A stretch of DNA of 17,307 nt from Cyanobacteria bacterium UBA11153 (lineage in GTDB: Bacteria > Cyanobacteriota > Cyanobacteriia > Cyanobacteriales > Coleofasciculaceae), in NCBI GenBank assembly GCA_003511885.1, contig DOIX01000338.1:1-17307 (forward strand), read 5' to 3'. Position 1 is the stretch's first letter; each line of letters starts with the position of its first letter. This document shows, piece by piece, positions 8,541 through 14,468 of this stretch. Made by a program: the position numbers and the translations under genes. The notes beneath the pieces were generated by a model. That model was given only the letters and a program-made list of their open reading frames with translations. It searched no databases and was not told where the DNA came from.

Positions 8541-9322
8541 ATGGCAATTGAACCTACAGCTCACGAGCAGTATATGCTTGAGTTGGTGAATCGCGCTCGC
8601 TTAAATCCGCAGGCTGAAGTAGATCGTAACCCTTATGTTGCGGATTTGAATGAAGACTTAGCACCAGGTACTATTTCCAATACACCAAAGCAAGCTTTAG
8701 CATTTAACCTGCAACTCATTGATGCGGCACGTCAGCACAGTCAATGGATGTTAGATACCGATACTTTCTTCTGGTCGGGGGTGATGGCAATGATAGCCTA
8801 GATGGTGGAAATGGGGAAGATCGACTTAACGGGGATGGAGGTAACGATAGCCTTTTAGGAGGCGGTGGTAATGATATCCTAGTTGGTGGGATCGGGACTG
8901 ATACTCTCAGTGGCGGTGACGGTAGCGATCGCATAAATGGAAATGCTGGTAATGATACTTTAATTGGTGGTGCAAATGGAGACTTTTTTGTCTTTGACTC
9001 CAATCGTACCTTCGCTTCATCTGATTTTGGTGTGGATAAGGTGAGGGATTTTGTCAGCGGTCTTGATAAAATTGTCTTGGATCAAACTACTTTCGGTGCG
9101 ATTACTGGGGCTGATATTGCGATTGTTTCTCAGGATTCTCTGGCGGCAACAAGTGCCGCTAAAATCGTTTACAGTTTTGGTACTGGCAGCTTATTCTTCA
9201 ACCAGAATGGTTTAACTAAAGGCTATGGCACAGGTGCTAAGTTTGCCACTATCGATAACGATAATAATTCAACTACTTTAGCACCCGCTTTGACTGTTGC
9301 TGACTTCCAAGTTGTGGCCTAA
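8541..9322 (+). pseudogene. CAP-domain / RTX calcium-binding protein broken by internal deletion
   Basis: The 5' part (from ATG 8541, with AAGAAGGA about ten bases upstream) encodes the start of a CAP/SCP domain: EQYMLELVNRARLNPQAE, then LAFNLQLIDAARQHSQWMLDTDTF. At about 8767-8772 it leaves the CAP sequence and enters hemolysin-type nonapeptide repeats, but in the wrong frame, and stops at 8801. The other frame continues the RTX part to 9322: about eight GGxGxDxLx repeats, then a FVSGLDKIVLD..FGAITG block and a C-terminal region typical of type I secreted proteins. In relatives the CAP domain is complete (about 130 residues) before the RTX repeats, so most of it has been lost. The out-of-frame joint makes the gene non-functional unless frameshifting occurs, for which I see no slippery site. 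Originally an exported calcium-binding protein. Confidence 0.85.
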
Positions 9323-9337
9323 TATTCAATAGCAACA

Positions 9338-9394
9338 GAGCAGGGAGCAGGGGAGAGGGGGAGAAAAAAGTACTTCCTTGTCTCCCTCTACCCC
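9338..9394. repeat. Purine-rich repeat and imperfect inverted repeat between convergent genes
   Basis: GAGCAGGGAGCAGGGGAG-type repeat at 9338-9362. Its end (GGGGAGAGGGGGAGA, 9349-9363) can pair imperfectly with TCTCCCTCTACCCC (about 9381-9394). The position between the 3' ends of two converging genes suggests a transcription stop, but there is no clear T-run. Confidence 0.4.
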
Positions 9395-9412
9395 TAGCCT
9401 ATAGCCCCTAGA

Positions 9413-11380
9413 CTACTCCCTACTCCGCTCTTCCTCCCATCGCGCGATCGCATTTTGAGCTAATTGATAATCAGGAGTACCTTCTGGTACTAACTTGGCT
9501 GCCTGAATGGCTGCTGAAAATTGATTCTGAGATGCCCGGTAATTAGCAATTGTATAAATTTGATTGCTCCATTCATTAATTAATTTTTGGGCTTCGCCAT
9601 ATTTCGGTTGTCCTGGTAAAATTTTCCGCAGGTTGATAATGCCGCGATGATAAGATGATGCCTGATTCCTGACTAGTTGTTGTTGGGATTCTTGAATGAT
9701 AGTTTGATTCTGTGCTTGCTGTTTTAACCCGACTTGCCATTGGACAATGGATTTCTGGGCTTTAGCATAAATGGAGGGGTTATCTGGTGTTACTAGTTTG
9801 GCGGCGACAATCGCACTTTCTAAATTCCCTTGTTTGGCACGCCCCTCCGCTAAATCCAGAATCACCTGACTCCAGCGACTAATATCTTCCTGTGCTTGCT
9901 GATAGAGGGGATCTCCTGGTTTTATTTTACGGGCTTGTGCGATCGCTTTATTGAATAAGGAGGCTTGATTTTGTTGGATTAAGCCTTTTGCTTGGGCTAG
10001 GGCAATCTGATTGGCTTCCTCTTTGGTAGATTTTGGTGTTGTTGGTTGTTGATTACTAGTTACTGGTTGTTGATTACTAGTTACTGGTTGTTGATTACTA
10101 GTTACTGGTTGTTGATTGCTAGTTACTGGTTGTTGATTATTAGTTATTGGTGATTTTACGGCATTATTACCCACTCCCTGCTCCCTACTCCCCTGCTCCC
10201 CATTCCCGATTCCCCATTCCCCGATATTTAATGCTTGCTGAATATTCCAACCAGATGGATTGCGAATGGCAAAGGCGGCAAAGATGATAGCGAAAATGAG
10301 GGTTAATCCTCCTCCCCATCGGAAAAGGAGTTGCCACCAGTGAGTTTGATGACTATTTTTTCGATCTTCTGGATGGGAAATTCTGACGATCGCACTTGAT
10401 AATGGAGAATGGGGAGGAGTGGATGTGGTGGGTGCTAATGAGGTATTTTGTTCTGGTTTGGGTTGAGATACTGGGACACCATTGGTTGAATGTCCGTTAC
10501 CATTGCTTAGTTGTTGGTTAAGGCTTGTCCCTGGGAAGTTGTGATTTGAGATGGGAGTGGCAGGAATGCCCGTGGCGGCAAGAATAGCGGCAGCCTTTTC
10601 TTGTAGCGTTAAGTTAGCTGCTGTGGGGAGAATCAGTTGATTTGTGGTTTGGTCTTTTGGTATGACTGTTAAAGGGATTTGAATCGGTCGCCAGTGATGT
10701 TGATTTAATTCCGGAGTGCGATCGCGCAGATATTCGTCGAGATCTGCTAGGGTGAGATCGTTCCGATAATATCGCAGGCTCTCTAGAAGTGCTGTCGTAA
10801 ATAAGCCGTTGCCTAAACCTGCCCCTTCGTGAGAAAATTGATCCAATTGAGCTGATAAGACCAGGGTAATTCCCATATTTTGAGCTAGCTCAATAGTTTC
10901 AGTACCTGCAAGTTCCCCATGTTCCAGTCCCGGCGAACGGTTGATATCCAACAAAACTAGAATATGATTGCCGCCTTGGGCTTTAAGAGAGGAAAATAGC
11001 GATCGCACGGATATCCCTGTACCAGGAATATCATAAGACTTGCCATCAATCGGCATCAAGTAATCAACACCCTGCCAACTAACACCCCAACCACTAAAAA
11101 AGAACCAACGCCAACTTTGAGCATTAGAATAGGAAAGATCCGGCTGAAAATTTTCTCCATCCAAATTCAGCCAGCGGCGCATATTTTCCCTGGTGGGATA
11201 GGTTGACTTATCCTCAATCCATGGAGAAGTATCGGTTAATAAGAGACAATGGTGAGATGGTAAGCCAGCTTCCTCAACCAAAAACTGCCGCAATGCGCTA
11301 GCATCCGCCCGCCCGTAGTTTAGAGGTTGTAAAAACTGATAGCGGTTAATACCAACAGCGATGCAAGGGTAATTTACCAT
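9413..11380 (-). CDS. Membrane-anchored caspase-like protein without catalytic residues (pseudo-orthocaspase)
   Basis: Residues 1-245 have the caspase/metacaspase (peptidase C14) fold pattern: AVGINRY start, Asp26-containing DASAL, WFFFSG at 92-97, LVLLDINRS at 141-149, LSAQLDQFSHEG at 175-186 and NGLFTTALLESL at 191-202. The catalytic His, expected in the SGHG motif, is Trp98 (SGWG). The catalytic Cys, expected in LDxCxSG, is Asn147. The protein should therefore not be a protease; dyad-less orthocaspases are known in cyanobacteria. A Pro/Ser/Thr linker (about 270-330) precedes one membrane helix (about 353-372), then comes a repeat-derived linker (about 383-450). The C-terminal 200 residues hold helical TPR-like repeats ending in SRW, VQW, NEW and ARW. 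ATG start with GGAAG ten bases upstream. Divergent from the gene at 11604. Likely a scaffold or regulator; partner unknown. Confidence 0.88.
   Translation of the reverse strand: MVNYPCIAVGINRYQFLQPLNYGRADASALRQFLVEEAGLPSHHCLLLTDTSPWIEDKSTYPTRENMRRWLNLDGENFQPDLSYSNAQSWRWFFFSGWGVSWQGVDYLMPIDGKSYDIPGTGISVRSLFSSLKAQGGNHILVLLDINRSPGLEHGELAGTETIELAQNMGITLVLSAQLDQFSHEGAGLGNGLFTTALLESLRYYRNDLTLADLDEYLRDRTPELNQHHWRPIQIPLTVIPKDQTTNQLILPTAANLTLQEKAAAILAATGIPATPISNHNFPGTSLNQQLSNGNGHSTNGVPVSQPKPEQNTSLAPTTSTPPHSPLSSAIVRISHPEDRKNSHQTHWWQLLFRWGGGLTLIFAIIFAAFAIRNPSGWNIQQALNIGEWGIGNGEQGSREQGVGNNAVKSPITNNQQPVTSNQQPVTSNQQPVTSNQQPVTSNQQPTTPKSTKEEANQIALAQAKGLIQQNQASLFNKAIAQARKIKPGDPLYQQAQEDISRWSQVILDLAEGRAKQGNLESAIVAAKLVTPDNPSIYAKAQKSIVQWQVGLKQQAQNQTIIQESQQQLVRNQASSYHRGIINLRKILPGQPKYGEAQKLINEWSNQIYTIANYRASQNQFSAAIQAAKLVPEGTPDYQLAQNAIARWEEERSRE
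10044..10148. repeat. Five 21-bp tandem repeats inside the caspase-like gene
   Basis: Units at 10044, 10065, 10086, 10107 and 10128. Each is three heptamers: GGTTGTT, GATTACT, AGTTACT. The first three units are identical, the fourth has one change, the fifth two. Read on the coding strand they give repeats of PVTSNQQ. The unit is a multiple of both 3 and 7, so the intergenic-type heptamer family stays in frame. Adjacent 10171-10221 is the purine-rich repeat (GGGGAGCAGGG type) on the coding strand, giving the Gly/Asn/Glu/Gln-rich residues 386-406. Confidence 0.95.
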
Positions 11381-11573
11381 AAATATTGCTTCCCGAAGTT
11401 AAAAGCTGGAACTTAGTTAAGGGATAGATTGTCTCTCTAATTCAAGATGTTGGATAATTTGGCAAAATACATAGCGAAGAGGAATCCTCCATTATCGTTA
11501 ACAATCATCATTTCCTTTCCAGCTTGGAATTACAAAATTATGCTACATTCGCCTAACTTGTCCAACCCCTACC

Positions 11574-11594
11574 CTCTAACCTCTAACCTCTAAC
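11574..11594. repeat. Three CTCTAAC heptamers just upstream of a start codon
   Basis: Three perfect tandem copies ending nine bases before the ATG at 11604. They occupy the place where a ribosome-binding site would be, and no Shine-Dalgarno sequence is present. Confidence 0.85.
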
Positions 11595-11603
11595 CTGCTC
11601 GCC

Positions 11604-12149
11604 ATGACTACCAATATCCCATCTATTGCCAGAAAACAAATTATCCCCTTGAGCTTATTGGTACTCTTGGGAGGGACAGGAGCAAGTTGGCTATCATTAT
11701 CTCTGATCGCACCTCAAACCGCCCAAGCTTATACAGCACGGGTTAACGTTTCCCTGACAAGTAAATCTGACGAGACTTACGAAAACTTCCTCCGTCGCGC
11801 TGAAGCAGTGGCGAGGGCTGCTGCACAAAGGAGTTTCGATGGCAATATTTTAGTCACAGAAGTAGCCATAACCATAGTTGGGGAACACCAAGGCGCGATC
11901 GCACCGATTTTGTTACTATCCGTTAGTCGTCAAAATTGGAAAAACCGTCCCGATACCCAATATTGGGCTACCTATTTCTCTAATAGTAAGTTGCTGCTAG
12001 ACTTTGAAGCGCCCATCCCGCTACCTGAAGCGACACCTAATAGCTCAGTCGCACCACCAAACCCTACACTACCACCAGAAGCCGTACCAAATCCAATAAC
12101 TACCCCAACACCAACAACATCCCCAACTTCACCACCACCCTCCTTTTGA
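11604..12149 (+). CDS. Exported protein with proline-rich tail, function unknown
   Basis: 181 residues. Basic N-terminus, hydrophobic stretch about 14-36 and a likely signal peptidase I site after Ala42 (TAQA-YT). The mature part about 43-135 has a compact alpha/beta pattern with an NFLRRAEAVARAAAQRSF helix and ITIVGEHQGAIAPILLLSVSRQNW strands. I know it only as a type of cyanobacterial hypothetical protein, with no assigned role. The last 45 residues are rich in Pro, Thr and Ser, typical of a cell-wall-spanning or disordered tail. Start chosen at ATG 11604 because it gives a good signal peptide. Upstream region is shared with the divergent caspase-like gene. Probably periplasmic; function not deducible. 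Confidence 0.8.
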   Translation: MTTNIPSIARKQIIPLSLLVLLGGTGASWLSLSLIAPQTAQAYTARVNVSLTSKSDETYENFLRRAEAVARAAAQRSFDGNILVTEVAITIVGEHQGAIAPILLLSVSRQNWKNRPDTQYWATYFSNSKLLLDFEAPIPLPEATPNSSVAPPNPTLPPEAVPNPITTPTPTTSPTSPPPSF

Positions 12150-12207
12150 ATGAGGTAAAGTTGATGGCAATTTTGCCCAGAAGTCAGATATTTTCCAGAA
12201 AATACTG

Positions 12208-12213
12208 TATAAT
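12208..12213 (+). promoter_or_regulatory. Possible -10 element TATAAT
   Basis: A perfect TATAAT sits 39 bases upstream of the structured element at 12252. A clear -35 box at the normal distance is not visible. If used, transcription would begin near 12220. Confidence 0.35.
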
Positions 12214-12219
12214 ATTTGG

Positions 12220-12310
12220 TTTAGGGTGAAATAGACCTAAAAAGAGAAAGAGCTTGCGCACAACTTTCTTTGCTGATATCCCGTGCTAGTCCATCGGTTG
12301 CGCAAGCCCT
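12220..12310 (+). ncRNA. Candidate structured small RNA
   Basis: GCTTGCGCA (12252-12260) pairs perfectly with TGCGCAAGC (12299-12307). Directly inside it, GCTGAT (12272-12277) pairs with ATCGGT (12293-12298, two G-U pairs), leaving an 11-base bulge CAACTTTCTTT on the 5' side and a 15-base terminal loop. A further weak pairing of GACCT (about 12234) with AGGTTC (about 12319) could extend the stem. A TATAAT box lies upstream and a terminator-like hairpin downstream (12373-12418). I do not recognise it as 6S RNA, tmRNA, SRP RNA, Yfr1 or Yfr2. Strand and ends are inferred. It could also be a leader of the HTH-GAF gene. Confidence 0.4.
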
Positions 12311-12372
12311 TAGCCATTCAGGTTCTGATTTGTCCTTGTGTTATATTGTGCGATCTTCACAGGGTAGATCGC

Positions 12373-12418
12373 ATCAGCCAAAGTTATTAATCTGAATACG
12401 CCAATTGGCTGATTTTAT
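12373..12418 (+). terminator. Terminator-like hairpin
   Basis: ATCAGCCAA (12373-12381) and its exact complement TTGGCTGAT (12405-12413), followed by TTTAT. It is preceded by a second perfect hairpin, TGCGATC (12349-12355) with GATCGCA (12367-12373). The 23-base loop and weak T-run make an intrinsic terminator uncertain. It would end the candidate RNA or readthrough from the gene at 11604. Confidence 0.35.
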
Positions 12419-12510
12419 CTGAGGTGAACCTTATGGAGTAGCACTGTCGGGCAGAATCGCGATTGGGTATTTATACTCTAAGATCGAATTAAAAGTTCGT
12501 AGCCTCAGAT

Positions 12511-13470
12511 ATGTCAAAAGCGTTTAGCGTACATCCTAGGTACATCCAAGAAGTAAACTTAGCTTGGAGACATAAAAGTGATGGGCGCGATCGAGAGTTA
12601 GCAGAAAAATTAGGGCTATCTCTAGATACCGTCGATTTTTTCCTCAAAGGACAACTGGTGAACGGTTTGAATTTTGTGGAAATTTGTCAGACACTAGACT
12701 TGGAATGGCGAATCATCGCTGGCTTGGAACCACATAAAACACAAATCTCCCTCCCTGTAGTAGGAGTCAGCGAGGAGGAGGGGACTTCCCACTCCAAGTT
12801 AGATAGCAAAAGCAGTACAGTTGACCACACCTTAAACGGTTTGGTTGCGGCTTTGTGTGAAATGTTGAGTCGCCTTACCCGCAAAGCTGGAAACTTACTC
12901 CGAGCCGATCGTACCAGCATTTTTCTCCTAGATCGCGATCGCCAAGAGTTGGGATCTCTAATTGCTGAGGATGGTAAGGGTGGCAGTTTAACTATTGATA
13001 TGCCTGCTGATAGAGGAATTGCTTCTCTAGCTGCCACCTCTTTGAAATCCATCAATATTCCTTTTGATGTTTATGACGATCCCCGCTCTGATATGGCGAA
13101 AATCGTCGATAATCGCACCGGATACCGGACTTATACAATTTTGGCTTGGCCTTTGTTGAATGAAAAAAAAGATTTAGTTGCTGTCGCCCAATTCATTAAC
13201 AAATTAAAGCCAAATTATAATGCTAAAGATATTCTATTTATGAGAATAGATCCCTTTGGTTTTACCCCAGAAGATGAAGCTCTGTTTACTAAATTTGTAC
13301 CTTCGATTATCCAAATTCTAGAGCGATGTCAGTTTTGTTATCAACTCGCCCAGAAACTTAGGGAAAATGGTGTTATCCATTCAGGAGGTAGTGTATTTCC
13401 GGAAGCCGAACTTATTGCACAACTGAAACGACAGGAACAGCACCTCCGCAAAAGTTTAGAACGAATTTAG
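12511..13470 (+). CDS. HTH-GAF regulatory protein with NKFDE cyclic-nucleotide motif
   Basis: 319 residues, soluble. About 12-72 is a helix-turn-helix of the kind found at the N-terminus of many cyanobacterial signalling ATPases (RDRELAEKLGLSLDTVDFFLKG, then NFVEICQTLDLEWRIIAGL). Linker about 73-105. GAF domain about 108-272: RADRTSIFLLDRDRQELGSL, IDMPADRGIASLAA, DVYDDPR, GYRTYTILAWPL and VAVAQFINK. It keeps the NKxnFx3DE signature (Asn220-Lys221, Phe241, Asp245-Glu246) seen in cAMP/cGMP-binding GAF domains, such as those of cyanobacterial adenylate cyclases CyaB1/CyaB2 and mammalian PDEs. A charged helix closes the protein; there is no cyclase, kinase or GGDEF output. The simplest reading is a cyclic-nucleotide-sensing regulator, possibly DNA-binding; ligand and targets are inference. 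ATG start; no strong ribosome site. Confidence 0.85.
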   Translation: MSKAFSVHPRYIQEVNLAWRHKSDGRDRELAEKLGLSLDTVDFFLKGQLVNGLNFVEICQTLDLEWRIIAGLEPHKTQISLPVVGVSEEEGTSHSKLDSKSSTVDHTLNGLVAALCEMLSRLTRKAGNLLRADRTSIFLLDRDRQELGSLIAEDGKGGSLTIDMPADRGIASLAATSLKSINIPFDVYDDPRSDMAKIVDNRTGYRTYTILAWPLLNEKKDLVAVAQFINKLKPNYNAKDILFMRIDPFGFTPEDEALFTKFVPSIIQILERCQFCYQLAQKLRENGVIHSGGSVFPEAELIAQLKRQEQHLRKSLERI

Positions 13471-13490
13471 GGACTTGTTAGTTATTTGTT

Positions 13491-13528
13491 TTTGGTTGTT
13501 GGTTATTAGTTGTTAGTTAGTGTTTTTT
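13491..13528. repeat. TTGGTTGTTGGTTATTAGTT-type short repeat
   Basis: Heptamer-like repeat (GGTTGTT, GGTTATT, AGTTGTT, AGTTAGT) ending in a T-run, about 20 bases after the HTH-GAF stop. The same TAGTTGTTAGTT..GTGTTTTTT string occurs inverted at 17184-17208. The rest of the 13471-13766 gap shows only a GCGATCG half-motif and the leader hairpin annotated separately. Confidence 0.75.
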
Positions 13529-13718
13529 GCGATCGGAAATTAGCTACTTAGAGATTCCTTGTGCCATTACCCATTCCCTCAACTATAGCGCTACCCACTG
13601 AAATCTTGACAAATACTCCAGTGAATTTACTTCGAGCTGAGTATCCCCCATTCAATCTGTAACCATACCAGCGCGTAGTGCGATAGATAAAGATCTGATA
13701 AATCATCCTGAAATTATT

Positions 13719-13766
13719 AGGAGTTTTAGTAGTTGGTAATATCTCTCAAATAGTACCACAACTACT
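13719..13766 (+). promoter_or_regulatory. Shine-Dalgarno site separated from start codon by a hairpin
   Basis: AGGAG at 13719-13723 is 43 bases from the ATG at 13767, too far for normal use. Between them AGTAGTTG (13728-13735) pairs exactly with CAACTACT (13759-13766), extended by GTA/TAC after a two-base bulge. The hairpin ends exactly at the base before the ATG. Folding would leave only TTTT between AGGAG and the start. This is seen in the sequence; its use in translation is inference. Confidence 0.45.
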
Positions 13767-14066
13767 ATGATGAAATCGATTAGTATTCACCATCAAATCA
13801 GGCAGAAAGCTCTGTTAAGCCTAGCCAGTTTATGCCTCGTATTTTTAGCGGTTGGATGTGTTAATCCATTCGCGGCAAAGATTAATACTCAGACTTGCGA
13901 GGATGCTCAAACTAAGGTTAGTCAAGCCCAGGCAAAATATAATGAGTTTGTTGCCAAATTAGCCAGCCAACCCCAAAAGGAAGAGCCAACTAGCGCTAGT
14001 GCTATTATGGAAAAGCTTCAGGAATCTCAAGAACAAGCTTTAGAGATTTGTGAAAGATTTAAGTGA
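13767..14066 (+). CDS. Small putative lipoprotein, function unknown
   Basis: 99 residues. A lipoprotein signal peptide (basic N-terminus with His and Arg, hydrophobic core about 15-29) ends in a lipobox LAVGC with lipid-attachment Cys31. The mature part is about 69 residues, highly charged and helical (AQTKVSQAQAKYNEFVAKLA, then MEKLQESQEQALEICERF), with two further Cys at 44 and 95 near its ends that could form a disulfide closing a helical hairpin. ATG ATG start; the second ATG (13770) is equally possible. The leader hairpin and distant AGGAG are described separately. Probably anchored to the plasma or outer membrane. No family recognised. Confidence 0.75.
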   Translation: MMKSISIHHQIRQKALLSLASLCLVFLAVGCVNPFAAKINTQTCEDAQTKVSQAQAKYNEFVAKLASQPQKEEPTSASAIMEKLQESQEQALEICERFK

Positions 14067-14070
14067 TGAT

Positions 14071-14151
14071 AGTTGACAGTTGACAGTTGACAGTTGACAG
14101 TTGATAGTTGACAGTTGACAGTTGACAGTTGACAGTTGACAGTTGACAGTT
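14071..14151. repeat. Eleven AGTTGAC heptamers in tandem
   Basis: Units from 14071 to 14147: ten perfect and one (14099-14105) AGTTGAT, then a partial AGTT. It begins four bases after the lipoprotein stop. Just downstream, 14158-14186 contains two copies of CAACTGTCCATTG, which are complementary to the array, so a long hairpin can form on the lipoprotein transcript and may serve as its end. Confidence 0.95.
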
Positions 14152-14186
14152 AAAAATGGACAACTGTCCATTGTCAACTGTCCATT

Positions 14187-14468
14187 GAATTCATGACGTT
14201 ATTTCTGTCAATACTGATGTAGCGGTTGCGATACTTGGGAGTACTTGGGTGTACTTGGGTCTAAAAAATTAAGTTAGTCTTTATGTAAGATATTATTTGT
14301 CTCCAGTATAATATACTGGTGGATAAAGCCATGGCTGAAACGATTTGGGTAAAAACAGAGATCTTACAGCAGCGTCAGAACCAAAGTTAAAAGTCAAAAG
14401 TAAAATAAATTCTAATATTTTCTGGCTTAAAAAAGCAACAAACAATTAATAAGGAATCATAAAAAAAT
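14187..14468. other. Intergenic region with tandem 10-mers and a palindrome
   Basis: Three consecutive 10-base units (G/A)TACTTGGG(A/T) at 14231-14260 give one copy per helical turn. A perfect palindrome CCAGTATA-A-TATACTGG lies at 14303-14319. A tiny frame of 19 codons starts at ATG 14331 (MAETIWVKTEILQQ..) and stops at 14390; I cannot say whether it is translated. AAGGA at 14451-14455 is the likely ribosome site of the WD40 gene. The palindrome and 10-mers are plausible protein-binding sites for control of that gene. Confidence 0.5.

Noticed and set aside
8716..9003. 95-codon minus-strand frame rich in Pro and Ser
   Set aside because: Antisense of the RTX nonapeptide repeats, which always give such a periodic shadow.
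9413..11380. Active caspase/metacaspase protease
   Set aside because: Both catalytic positions are replaced (Trp98, Asn147).
14071..14151. CRISPR array
   Set aside because: Units are 7 bases with no spacers; a simple tandem heptamer repeat.
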